NCBI GenBank assembly: GCA_964017065.1
Contig: OZ024784.1
Coordinates: 7,483,152 to 7,547,151 of the forward strand
DNA length: 64,000 nt
From: Haliclona indistincta
Taxonomy: Eukaryota; Porifera; Demospongiae; Haplosclerida; Chalinidae
Direction: 5' to 3'
Positions 49,001 through 63,000 of this stretch are shown here, piece by piece. The stretch's first letter is position 1; each line of letters begins with the position of its first letter. A model generated the notes under the pieces. That model worked only from the letters and a program-made list of their open reading frames with translations, searched no databases and was not told the DNA's origin. A program made the translations under genes and the position numbers.

Positions 49001-52000
49001 TAATGTAAGCAATTGCTCTCTACCATTCCAATACTGGAAATTCTCCGTTGCTTCTACCATTGCCTCATATGGTAGCTTTGTCTCTTATGTTTTGATCACG
49101 GTCATGATTTTGATTCCTATGAATAGCTGTTTCCACAAGTGTTTCTGTAAATTTTGCAAACCACCACGTGAGAAAGAGAATGATGTGTTTCGTCAAGCTT
49201 GCTGTCTTGCCCATCGGAAGGCATTCAGTCAAACTATTCTCTCTCCGTTTAGTGATGAAACCAAGGACAAGTCGAAGAAAGTTTTTTCTCTTGAGACACT
49301 GTGCTTTTGCTTCCATTACGTGATCGTTTTGTCGTTTTTCCTTTGCAAGCTTGTCTTTGGTGTGGCTTATATAACAATGTACTTGTTAGATAACAAACAT
49401 AGCTTCAATGAAACAACAGGCAACCAGTCTATGAAGAATTTCAGCTGTGTGATAAATATTGTGGATACCACGAGAGTTGCTTTTCAGTTAAATGCTTTGT
49501 TTTGTGTCATTCAGAGTTGCTTTATATTTTCTAAAATTGTCTACATTGTGGCCGGTAAATTTGACGAACTTGAAAAAGAGATGGACAAAGTCGATGACAA
49601 AATAGAAGGTTTGCGTGTGAAAACAGCTGAGCGAGGTGAATTTCATCATTATATGACAAAGCAGCATAAAAAAGAGGAAAACTTGAAACAATTACTTGAC
49701 TCTCAAGACAATGAAGAAGTGAACAAGGGGCGCTATTACTTACTCCAGAAGATTGATCAGAAGTTCATTGATGAAGTGAAGCCAACTCTTGAGCTATATG
49801 GAGTGTGGTTCATATTTCACTGGATCTTGCATTCACTGACTTCTGTACTGCTTAGCGCTGTCATCGTAGAGCTCACTATTGATGTTGTTGGTGATCATGT
49901 AAACAAAACTAATGCATTATTACCAAGCACAATGCGACCACTGTATGTTCCATACATCGCTTTCTGCATGTTGATCCACACTTATCTTTTCCTCTACCCG
50001 TGCTTCCGTGCTGCATCGATTGCTAGTGCACGTGATAAAATGATAAAAAATATTTCAAAGAGACATTGGCGCCACATTCCTTTGGCAGTTAAAGAAGATT
50101 ACACTCAGTATCTCAAGTCACAAAACTTTGGATTCAAGGTGTCCATCTTCTGTGCTGATATATCTTGTGGGTTCAGTTTGGCCTTTGTCTCTCTCTTCAT
50201 AGCTGTCTGTGGAGGATTTCTGAATTTTTTTCGATAGTTATACTATTCATTAGTTATGGCAGCTGATAAATTAACAGTGTTTGTATTTCGTGCAATCGTC
50301 ATAAAATTATAGCAACTGCGGATGTAAAATTTACAAAGTTTTATATCAATAGTGTAATTCGTACACATTATAGTTAAAACATGTGATTCCAGGCATTGGG
50401 GTGTCACTGATCTGCAAGTAATATATGTACACACGTACTAGATCGATATAGCTATAGATAGCATGCTTTACTTCAATATATTTATTCAAAACTACTCAGT
50501 GAAAACATTGCACTCTGGTACCAATTGGTAGCTGTGGAGGTACAGTGAAGATGAGTATAGGTTACCCAGGTGGTACGCGATGTAACCCCCAAGGTTATAT
50601 CACGTACTGCTGAGGTACCATAGGTCAACCATTTTGTTGCCCAAAACGCTCGAAAATAGTGCTCTTCTGGACAAAGCACTCGAGGTGGTAGAGCCTCCAT
50701 AGGAGTCACCAAGAGGCAAAGTCAGCGCATTGCTGACAGACGACAAATAGCTGGGAATCTTGTGTATGCCGGTAGGAAAACGTAACAACTAATTTTATAT
50801 TCGCCTTCCTAACCGAGACCTTGATGAATCAGATGCATACATTTCCTCCTTGTATGTGCAAATCATGTATGCCATTTTGTGGGTATGGTGCGCTCGGGTG
50901 AAAAATGCAATTTTTGGTAAATGGGCTGAGTTTGGTTCGCCCACAAGACGAATGGTGACTTTCTCAGACAATCAGTGTAATGGAGCAGCCTTGATTTGCT
51001 CGTAGAAAATATTCCTAATTCTACTGTTTGTCACGTCCAGGCTTAAGCCACTACAGTGCACATGGCAGGTGATGCAAAAGAATGTTTTTGACTTCCATCA
51101 TTATACCTTGCAGAAATTCACCTTTTCTGGGTAGTACAGGCTCACTTGTAAACTGTTGTGCTTCTTTTACCACAGCATCATAAATACAGTAAAAGCGGAA
51201 TCCTTTGAAGAAATGTTATTGTCATGAGAGCAGTAGATGTGGCCTGTTGAACATTAATATTATTGCTCTGTAAAGTGCAAGAGAGTTGTTCACGGATAAA
51301 ACTGAGATGGTTGAGCACTTTTTGGCAGAACATTCTTGTAAGCACAAATTGTAGTGAATGAGCTAAGCAGTGCACATAGTGCTTTAGGTTCTTCTCCTTG
51401 TAACAACACCAGCTATGTCCCATCATATTAGAAGCTCCATTGTGCGCTTGTCTACGGCATCGCTGAAGTGGATGACAACAGCGAACAAAGCATCTTTCAA
51501 AGCACTTGAAATGGTCAGCACATGTACCTCACGTGCCAATAATATCCATCATACGATTCATCAACCCACCTAATTAAAAGACACAATTGCTCCAAGCTAC
51601 TTGCATCACATGTTTAATCTGCACTCTTTCTGATCTTAGCAAGAAGCTTACAAAGCAAGTCAAGTCAATCAGCTCATTGACAATATCATGACTAACACTT
51701 TTCAACCAATCATAAATCACCCTCTTCTTTATGGCCTCGTATTGCAATACCTTGCCTCACTAGGAATCGAAGGGATGATACCTGAGTTAGCTACATTTGA
51801 ATTTGTCTCCTACCAATTTCATGCTGGCTAACTACAGACCTTGTGTTTTAAACATCACCTGTGTCTTGGATTGCTGATGAGACTTGAAGCGACCAAAAGT
51901 CTTTTTCCAAATATTAAATCCTTTGGAAATAAATGCTTAATCAGTTCTTGCAGTACATGTATTGAAACTTAACAGCTTACTTATGTCTGCCTGTCTGAGG

Positions 52001-55000
52001 TAGAGTAGTAGAGGCTAGACAACCATCATTACTGCGAAGAGTTTAACTTACCTCCAGACGTCAACTCTCCAGCCACAGCTAAAATCCCGATCGGTTCATG
52101 TTTTTGTGGTCGTTTGAGTGCTGCTCGCAGTTGGCTTGTATACATAAAATGTGGGCATTATACAATGCAATCCAATTGGGCGCACTATACATGGTTCCAT
52201 TGCACAACAACTTTAGTGTACGGTTTTTACCAGACCCTTTCCTTGTTGTGAAAGGGGCGGGGTCCCAGACTACTCAGACTCCACATCTGATTGCTCACTG
52301 TCCTCGTTTGCGAGTACTTGGCTCAGCAAGAAAGCTAGAAATCTTCGATAGGGACAATATCATTTCGCGGGAAACGTGCGTGTGGTGGACTGGGTTTTAT
52401 AGGTTATGTATATTAATTATAATAATTAACCCTCGGCGCATGCGCGAGGGTTACGGTACTTAGTTTGTCGTTCGTTCATTCATTCTGTCCATCGAGCTAC
52501 AGAGACCATCGCTCACTTCTGAAACTCGGTAAAGGTATAAACGGGCTTAGCATGACAATGGCTTGCAATGTGACTCGTGGATTTTGCTAAAGTGCTTTTG
52601 TTCTCGAGTTATGTATGGCTGGCTCACCTTTACGGCCATCTTGGACCTCTCTGACTACAAACGTGCCCATAGTTGACTATCTAGGTACTTGTAGATTCCA
52701 TCTAAACAGCAGGACAGCTCTGGGGGTGCGTAGACATCTCAAGAAAAAGCCTATCAAAGCCAAGAGCAATGGCTACCTACTATAGATGACTTCGGTGTGA
52801 ACTCTCACCTCATTAAACGCGAGGCAATCTTGGTAGGCGTGCCTAGGTCGAGCGTTTAAGTTACACCCCTTTGGGGTCAGTGCTGCCTTCTTTCGTGTGT
52901 TAAAGCAAGAAAACTATAAAATCAGAGGTCTGGGTTGCTTGAACAGCGATTACTACTCCCAACCTTTAAATCTGAGGCCTGAAGAGCGGCGGCTACACCC
53001 AAAAGCCACGCCGTAGTACAGGCGTGGCTTTTGGGTGTACCAATCGCTCGTCATAGGCCTCAGATTTGTGGTTTCGAAGTAGTAATCGCTCTTCCGAACA
53101 ACCCAGGCCTCTGATTTTATAGTTTTCTTGCTTTAATCTAAGCTTTAACACACGAAAGAAGGCAGCACTGACCCCAAAGGGGTGTAACTTAAACGCTCGA
53201 CCTAGGCACGCCTACCAAGATTGCCTCGCGTTTAATGAGGTGAGAGTTCACACCGAAGTCATCTATAGTACTCAGTGTTCACGGTCACACCCACTTGACA
53301 CACCTTGTCTCGGTTGTGGTCAGCACTTCGCTGTCTTCTGGTTAGCAGTGCAGTTTCAATAGCATGTAGGTTGGCTTTAGCTGCAAAGCTCCTTATGCAA
53401 AGCTAACTAAAGAGCTAACTCTGCTATGTGCAACACGCCGAGGGTTTCGTGAAGGCTGTTCATTCGTTCGTTCATTCTGTCCAATGAGCTGCAGAGACCA
53501 TCGCTCACTTCTGAAACTCGGTCAAGGTATGAACAGGCTTAGCATGACAATGGCTTGCAATATGACTCGTGGATTTTGCTAAAGTGCTTTCATTCTCGAG
53601 TTATAGCTGGCTCACCTTGACGGCCGTCTTTGACCTCTCTGACGACAAAAGCGCCCATAGTTGACTACCTAGGTACTTGTAGATTCTATCTATACTGCAG
53701 GACAGCTCTGGGGGTGCGTAGACATCTCAAGAAAAAGCCAAGAGCAATGGCTAGTCAGTGTTCACGGTCACGCCCACTTGACACACCTCAGTTGTCCTTA
53801 TGGTCAGCACTTTGCTGTCTTCTGTTTAGCAGTGCAGTTTCAACAGCAAACAGGTTGGCTTTAGCTGCAAAGCTCCTTCTGCAAACTATAACTAAGGAGC
53901 TAACTCTACAATGTGCAACACGCCGAGGGTTTTGTGAAATCTGTTCTTCGTTCGTTCATTCTGTCCAATGAACTGCAGAGACCATCGCTCACTTCTGAAA
54001 CTCGGTCAAGGTATGAACAGGCTTAGCATGACAATGGCTTGCAATGTGACTCGTGGATTTTGCTAAAGTGCTTTCGTTCTCGAGTTATAGCTGGCTCACC
54101 TTGACGGCCATCTTTGACCTCTCTGACGACAAAAGCGCCCATAGTTGACTACCTAGGTACATGTAGATTCCATCTAAACTGCAGGACAGCTCTGGGGTGC
54201 GTAGACATCTCAAGAAAAAGCCAAGAGCAATGGCTAGTCAGTGTTCATGGTCACGCCCACTTGACACACCTCAGTTGTCCTTATGGTCAGCACTTTGCTG
54301 TCTTCTGTTTAGCAGTGCAGTTTCAACAGCAAACAGGTTGGCTTTAGCTGCAAAGCTCCTTCTGCTAAGGAGCTAACTCTACAATGTGCAACACGCCGAG
54401 GGTTTTGTGAAATCTGTTCATTTGGGCTGCTTCACACATAGTAGAAGCCCTGACTAAGATTTGTATGCATTTAATTTAGGAGAGGATAACTCAACTGTTT
54501 TAGGGTAATTTAACCCCAAGGAATAAGATGTGATATGTGCCAAATTGTCTATCCGCTGCAAAATACCCGCAAAATGACCACACCCTTTTTATCGGCAGTG
54601 TCACTAACAGTAATTGCTCTATTTTCTTAACCATTTTAGTAACCTACTTTCTAGCAACTGTTCTAAGGTAATATGACCCAAAGGAATGTATTAAGATGTG
54701 TGCCAAAACCAATATTCACTGCAAAAAAAAATGGCTACAGCTTCTCTATTTTTAAAGAGTTTAATATAGGATTCTGATGGTTTGAAAACAGTACAAGTGC
54801 AGGGTATTACCAACAAAAAGACACAATTTATTAACTTGAGGAGTAACTTAAATATAAACTTAGGCAGTATTCAGTATTACAAAAATGATGTTCACAAAAA
54901 TTAAGTTATTCAGTGACAGGGTTTACACTTGCAGTATTTTGCAACACTTGCCTCCCAGCTACCCTGCAGCGACTTATCATTCTTGTGGGCACATTTACTA

Positions 55001-58000
55001 CATGTACAAGGAAGGTCTTCGGGCTGGGGGTAACAATACCAGGAACTATTAAATTTTCTTTGTGAAACCATACGACTCAGTGTTCATTTCTAAACCATCT
55101 TTAAGTGGGGCTTGTATCCATAGCTGTTGTTGATAATATGTCCTTTGAATATACTTTCTTGCATTGGCTGACGTGCAGGGAATTTTCTCAAAGTCCGTTT
55201 TGAGGGAATTGCTATTAAAGCAGCAAGATGCAAGTCATCAAATGTTTCCAAGTCTTTTGTTGGCTTGAGAAACCTTAATAGACAATTTTCTGCCATCTGT
55301 ATCATGCTTCTCTGTCAACTCTGAGTTGTTAAAGACAAGTTCTGTATCAGTGTTAAATTGTTGTGGATAGCTTTCATTGCTGCATGCTTTGTAGAAATCT
55401 TGCTAGTTGTATCACATCCAGTCAGAGCATGGAGTGCAGGGAGACACCTTCTAAGCTTGTCCCCAGTGGTGTAGTAGGATGTCACAAGCCAATTGCGTCT
55501 TGCTCCTTTTAATAGCAATTCCCTCAAAAATGGACTTTCCCTGCATGTCAGCCAATGCAAGAAAGCATATTGAAAGGGCATGTTATCAACAACAGCTATG
55601 GATACAAGCCCCACTTAAAGAAATGAACGCTGAGTCGTATAGTTTCACGAAGAAAAATTAATAGTTCCTGCATGGTATTTGTTACCTCTAAGTTTGAAGA
55701 CCTTCCTGATCCTTGTACATGTGGTAAATGTGCCCACAAGAATGGATATGTCGCTGCAGGGTAGCTGGAATCAAGTGTTGCAAATACTACAAGTGTAAAG
55801 GAGGTGAATCTTGCAAAAACCCTATCACTGAATAACTTCATTTTTGTGAACATCATTTTTGTAATACTAAACACTGCCTAAGTTTATATATCAAGTTAAT
55901 AAATTGTGTCTTTTGTTGGTAATACCCTGTACTTTTACTGTTTTCAAACCATCAGAATCTTAACTTTAAAATAGAGATGTTAATGCATTTCTGAAAAGCT
56001 GTAGCCATTGTTTGCAGTGAATATTGGTTTTGGCACACATCCCAATACATTCCTTAGGGTCATATTACCTTAGAACAGTTGCTAGAAAGTAGGTTACTAA
56101 AATGGTTAAGAGGATAGAGCAATTATTGTTAGTAACACTGCCGATAAAAAGGGCGTGGTCATTTTCGGGTATTTCGCAGCGGATAGACAAAAAGGCACAT
56201 ATCACATCTTATTCCTTGGGGTCTAATTACCCTAAAACAGTTGAGTTATCCTCTCCTAAATTAAATGCATACAAATCTTGGTCAGGGCCTAGAGTAACAC
56301 GACTATTTTAATACTAGCCTAGTAAAAAACTTGTTCCACCGCCTCTGTGTCTGTTTGCATTGAACAACATAATTTCTGTAAATGTGAGCCTTACCAGGCC
56401 AGCCATGTTGAGCTGTACCATGCTCTCTCAGTGTAAACACAGTATGGTATTATGATGACTCATGTGACTGAATGAGTGTGGTTTATTCTGTAGAGAGGAA
56501 TCAGACCTCAAGTGGTGACTACATTTGAGCTACCAGGATGTACCAACATGTGGACAGTGTATAGTGATGAGGTGTGTGTGTGCTGTGTTATGATGTTATA
56601 GTGTTTCTGTCTTATTAGGGACAAGATGGTGGTAAGGAAGATCACACATTCCTTATTCTCAGTCGCCAGGATTCAACAATGGCTAGTTAATATGTGCATA
56701 CTTATACGAATACATTGCCACTTTGTAGGTGTTGCAGACAGGACAGGAAATTGCGGAACTTGATAGTTCAGGATTCTCAACTCAGGTTCCCACTCTATTT
56801 GCTGGTAATCTTGGAAAGGGACGATATATTATACAAGTGAGAACATGCATAGTACAGCCAACATACATGTTCTACACTTCATCTCTTGCTATAGGCTACT
56901 TTGACTGATATACGTCTTCTGAGAGGAGGTACGTGAGCTTAGCATAGTGTGATAGTACATGCATTAACGTTTTCTAGTCAACAAGCTGAACTATGTTGCC
57001 ATGGATGTGGGAGGCGGAGTCAAAATGTGTGATGTTTGTGACCCATATGCTGTGGTGTTGTTGGTGGATGGGAGACTGGGTCTACTTGAGCTCAAGGAAC
57101 AACAGGAAGGTGACGAGGAGGAGACACATTTGGAACTACAATGGCCAGACATTGAAAAGGTGATTCATACTGGCTGTGAAGAATTGCTGTACCTCTCTTC
57201 TAGGGTGCTAAAGTGGTGTCAGTGTCATCATTCACAGACCACAGTGGCATGTTCACCACATCTCCACTCGCACTCACTAGCCGAGGAAAAAAGGCCAGGA
57301 AATGGGAGGTCCCATTGGCAACACCTCCTCCTATAAAAAAACGCCACAAGTAAGCAATTCATGCAATGTGGTGGGTGAGGCATTTGTGTGGTTAGGTTGT
57401 CTATTGATGAAGAGGATAAGCTACTGTATGGAGACATTGATGAACTCACCAAGACTATCAAACAGGAGAGCAAGTAAGTCTTCAACAAATCTAGCAAGTC
57501 ATATAATCTGTTCTAGAGGCTGTGTTTGTTCAGAATTGCTCTCTCGTTCTTACCAGGTCTCCCTCTCCTTCTCCGGTTCAAGAGGAAGTCATGGAGACAA
57601 GCACAGCTGATAGCAGTGATGACGTGCCTACACAATGGTGTGCTGTCAGTAGAGAAGATGGCGCACTGGAGGTACTACTAGCTAGACTGATACTATGAGC
57701 ATGTTATTGCATCTGCAGTTGTACAAGCTGCCGGAATTTCACCTGGTGTTCTCTGTAAGAAATTTTGCTATGGCACCTCACCAGCTGTATGACAGCGGAC
57801 CAGTGCCGTTACAGAGGTATGTTTTATACACTAGTGTGTGTGTGTGTCAATTTCTCTCTCTCTTCACTTCAGCCCATATCCTGCTGCTCCTGGTGGTGGC
57901 GGGCCTCATTCCAGTGACCACAGTGTGGAGGAGGTGCTGCTCATAGGAATGGGTCCTCATAACCTGCATCCACACATACTAGTCAGCATCAAGTTGTCAT

Positions 58001-59937
58001 GACTTCCGAGTTCTTCATTATACTCCCTCTTGTTTTCAGGCTATCATCAACAAGGAGTTGGTGGTGTACAAGGCATTCTCGTTCCCAGTCTCTCCAACAC
58101 CTGGTCATCTACAACTTCGCTTTAGCAAAGTGTGTCTTGATCCTTTACTGTACAAAATGTTGTCATGGTTTCTGTTACTAACAGGTGCATCATCGTACTA
58201 TACTGCATGACCGTAGAGAGGGCAAGATAGCAAAGCATTTTCAAAAAGGTACAGTCAGCTATCAACCATACTGTGTGTGATATACACGTGTTGTTAGGGT
58301 CTTCTACTTCAATTTCATCTCCGAACTTTTTTATTCCTCGTCTAAGAGTGTTTCACAATATTGCGGGATATTCTGGAGTGAGTGTGTGGCAGTTGCAATG
58401 AGTCTAATTTGTTTCTCTGTACTCAGGTGTTTGTGTGTGGTAGCTATCCTCACTGGGTGTTCATGACCGAGCATGCTGCCATGAGAGTTCATCCCATGTT
58501 TATTGATGGACCCATAAGTAGCTTTGCTTCATTCAACAATGTCAATTGTCCCAAAGGATTTCTCTACTTCAACAAAGAGGTATGCTGTGGTTGTGTATGC
58601 ACACTTGAGAATACATCATTTGTACAGTATCTGTTATTTTAGTCTATTTTGTTCTCTTTTCCTCATAGGGGGAGCTACGTATATGTGTTCTACCCACACA
58701 TCTCTCCTACGACTCCTACTGGCCTGTTAGAAAGGTTCCTATCAAATCCACTCCAAGATTTGTCAGTTATCACATGGAGAGCAGGGTCAGTCTACACTAG
58801 CTGCTGTAGGTAGAGAGTGTGCTTGGTGTTATACAGACTCATGCTCTGGTGACGTGTGAGTCTCACCGAGCAACAGTACTTCCTCAGTCTGGCATAGATG
58901 AACCCGATCAATTTGAACCAATCGAGAGAGGTAATGGGTGCAATACATCACATGATTATTGTATTGGTTGACTATAGATGAGAACTTTGCCTACCCAATG
59001 CAAGATGAGTTCTTTCTTCAGCTATATTCTCCCACCAGTTGGGAACCGGTCCCTAACGCTAGGTGAGCTAACTCTGTCTCACCCACTCACTAACTGTCCT
59101 GTTTCCTCCTTAGATTTCCAATGGGTTCATTTGATCGTGTAACTGCCATGAAAGTGATGCAATTACGTAGTCAGGAAACACTGAGTGGTCGCAAGGAGTT
59201 CATTGTAGTTGGTACTACTGCCACATATGGAGAAGATATTGGCACGAAAGGAAGAGTAAGAGATAAGCAATTTGTCTTGATGATATTTTTCTTTTCTTTT
59301 TGTTATTAGATTCTTATTTTTGATGTCATAGAGGTTAATCCTGAACCAGGCAAACCGCTCACAAAACATAAACTAAAGGTGCATATAATCATTACTTTTA
59401 TTATCATAATGTGTTTGTGTTGCTGCAGTGTCTATATAATCAGGAGCAGAAGTTTTCAGTGTCTACACTAGAGGTTGTAGATGGGCTTCTGCTGAGCTGC
59501 ATGGGACAAAAGGTGTCATGTTTGTGTGTATGCTATATTAGGTGTGACTCGAGTCACTGTTGACGTCTGAAAATGATTTTACCTCACTAGATCTTTATGT
59601 GGCAGTTCAAGGATAAGAAGGACTTGGTTGGGATCGGTTTCATTGATGCAGAGGTGTATCTACATTCAGCCAAGGCGTTGAGAGGGTTTGTGTTGACCGC
59701 TGATGTTAGCAGAAGTATACAACTGCTGAGATATCAGGTGACACAACAATAGTCTGCATCTACTGTGTCACTGTCTCCTTGTAGGAAAATCGGAGGACTC
59801 TATCACAGATCAGCAAGGTTGGTTGTTTGATGGTCAGCATAATATTACTGCTATCTATTCATCAGGATCCCAATCCTATGGAGGCTTATGCCTGTGAGTA
59901 TCTGATAGATGGACAACAGTTGGGATTTCTTGGTAAG

Positions 59938-60009
<72 letters not shown>

Positions 60010-63000
60010 TATTTTCTCCTGTAGCTGCAGATGCTGATCAAAACCTCATATTGTATCAGTATCAACCAGAAGGTCTCTTGTTTGTTTAATGCTTCTCTCT
60101 AGTTTCATTCTCTATTCTCTTCAGACCCAGAGAGCAACGGTGGTCTTTACTTGGTCAGAAGAGGAGAGTTCAACCTGGGAGCTCACATTAACGTGTTCTT
60201 CAGGATTCGCTGCAAGACATCAGCTGGACTAGGAGCTTCAAGAGAGCTGAAGATTGCCTTTGCTGACAAAAGACATATATCGTTTTTTGGTAAGAAGTAC
60301 AATGGGTTTGTTGAAGTATGGACTTCGTGCTAATGTGTTTGCTGTTTCTCAGTGTTCTTAGTTACCTTGTTGCTATGGCGTTAATATCTTTCAAGCCAAT
60401 TCAAGAATTGCATTTGTACTCCTTCTGTGAAGTGCATGTGTATTGTGCATGTTAAAATGGTGACCTTTATGGTAGCTCTAGTTTATAGTCTAAACATACA
60501 GTTACCATCACCTCCCTATTAGCCAGCTGACCAGCAGCTTGAATCAAATTAATACCTGATTTGTACTTCAATAAACTGTTACCATGCAGTGTCCTAGCAA
60601 CTATGCAGCAGGTTAGTTGGAATTGTACTCTCAATGCATGTTTATATTGAATCTGATATGTACTTTGTAGTAGCCCTGTATTGTTCACATTGGTTATTGA
60701 AAGATTGGGACATGTTTCTTCGAGAAAATTTAGACTTCAATTGTATTATCATATGTACTTTCACTGAAATATTGAATCAGTGTTATTCTCAAGTATATAG
60801 GGTGTTATTCCCTTTATACCTCGTGATCTATTGAGCTGCTGTGATCAAGCATCTGTTTTCCAAACAGTATTATCTCTACGAACAGTACACAATAGCTAGC
60901 CAAGTTGTCTATGCCCAGTATTGCAGTTAGCTTGCAGTATGTATAATATAGTGTGCACTGAAGATGTACGTGTTCCGATGTTTTTAAAAAATACAGTTTC
61001 AAGGGCCAACTCTAAAAATAACACACCTGCACTACTGATGATTTATTGCATAACAAAATCCAGCAAACTTATAATTTATGGGCACTGGCCACCACCTGGC
61101 CAAGGTTCGCCACAATGTGACAAGCAAGAGGCGTTTCTTGAGAATCCTAAAAAATGCCTATTGCTTTCAATGATCATGCACATTGTGTGCTTGAAACCCT
61201 TAACTGCATGCAACTCTGTAGAACTATGGTATATGTAATTCAGTTTGTCATTACACTCACATGAGCTCAAGTCTATAATCTTGTTTACTACAAACGTGAC
61301 GTTCCTCCCAGTCTCGTAAACACCCTCTCCTCATGCTAGTCACGCCATATTCATGCCTTTCAGATTGTTGGTTTAAAAAATTATGCACAATTAATGTTGC
61401 ACTGAATTCACTTTGTCTTGTTTTGTGAAGCCAGTTCATGAAAACAGCTGTATAGACGGTACCCCTGTATGGATATGTATATTGGATAGGTTTCTTCTTA
61501 GGTCAAGGTGCATTGTACTTGATTCTTGTTAGTTTTGTTAATTTGTGTAGTACATGCATATAATTGAATTACTATGTGTAGATCCAAGGTTGATTGTTGC
61601 GTCATGGCTGCTGCATACCATTGTTGTGCTAGCTGCATCCCTCTCTTATCATATCGTGTATGGTCTGTTTATGCTTCAAATTATTGTGTTTGTATTTGAA
61701 TTGTCTAAACATAATGAATTGTGAAGGAAGGAACTGGATTGTATTGATATCTGTAAGCTAGCATCTTGGGTATATATTGCAGCAGGCTCTGTTGACTGTT
61801 TATGTGCTAAGAGTAACAGCTGGACTTATTGTCTCTCCAGAACCCCTCCCTCTCATAATCTCCTAGCAACTGTACTGGTAATATTAGATTGTCTGTGGAG
61901 TATTGATTAGTTTATATAGTGATGGTTTAATGTACACTGGTAGTGTGTTCAAGTGGTCCCAATAATGCTGAAAACATGTTTATTGTAAATACACTGTAAG
62001 TGTTTTCTTTGAATAGCTGAAGGAATTAGCATCAATTATGATTGGAGTTGCATATTTTATGATTAGGCACACTTGATGGAGGACTGGGATATGTGTTAGC
62101 TGTACCGGAGAAGGTGTATCGTCGACTGAGCATGTTGCAGCTGAAGCTTGCCAATGGTGTACCCCATACTGCCGGACTCAACCCCAAAGCCTTCAGGTAT
62201 GCTAAACAATTCATTCTCAAGGAGAGAGGAATGGGGCTAGTTGATGACTAGCTGTTGTCTTTAGCGCTGTACAGTAGGTTAATTTACCAGCTGTGACGTG
62301 GATTTAGAACTGCATTTGTTAGACATCGGATATCAGTTAATTTCCTGTATCATTTTTTGAAACCTGCAGTAAATGTACTGTTGTGATATTTGCATCATGT
62401 GTTATCATGGATTGGATCATTATGTCATCTGATACTATTAGCACAGTAGCCATGGTGTCTGCCCTACCTAACCAAGTTGTAATGTTAGTCTTATCATTTC
62501 TGTTTGCTTGACTACTACTAGATGCTCTTGATTTTGGTACGTAACTCTTTTGAGATATTTTTAAGTATTAGTATTCTGTAGTATGCCGGTTTAGTAGCCC
62601 TTGGCTATTTCATGGTAATTATCTACTAAAGTGAGAATGTGGCAGACTAGTATGGCTTAGTACGGTATGTTCTATAATGAGTTTGTCAATAAAATTAAGT
62701 GGGCACGATAACGTTACCATGAGGATGCAAGTATGTAGGCAGGCAGCAGGGTTCAGGTATAACTGGTTACAAGAGTGTATCAAATGTTATTAAACAGCAT
62801 TCCTTAAACTGCTGCTGTACTCAACGTGTATTCCGTGCCAACTGTTTTCAGCTGGAACTAGAAGACTAAATAACTGTGATCTTAAGTTTGACCCAAGCCA
62901 TACTGCTAAAGCCGCTTCTTTTGCTTGAGACTGCAAAAAAACTGTGTATGTACGTGAGTATAACCGTATCACTCTCAGCCTCTAATGTAGTGTACTAAAT

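Larger units (their letters stand above)
43896..56493. other. 12.6-kb CPSF1 intron
   Basis: Donor GTAAGG at 43896 and acceptor TAG at 56491-56493. The flanking exons join in frame and match CPSF1 continuously. It holds foldback elements, a Copia fragment, an intact nested gene, a hAT/ZMYM relic, a tandem array and a giant palindrome, each listed separately. The stretches 43896-44065, 44810-45290, 47300-48480, 50240-51170 and 51600-52440 hold nothing else I can name. Confidence 0.85.

Noticed and set aside
52098..52463. 121-residue plus-strand frame
   Set aside because: No recognisable domain, next to repeats and without splice or start support.
53630..54347. Frames of 77-113 residues starting [15 protein letters not shown]
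   Set aside because: They recur with the tandem repeat unit and break in different places; no domain, so treated as repeat by-products.
59938..60008. Possible CRISPR-like or coding repeat from the CA tract
   Set aside because: Simple dinucleotide repeat in an intron, with no spacers; the Thr-His frame is a microsatellite artefact.
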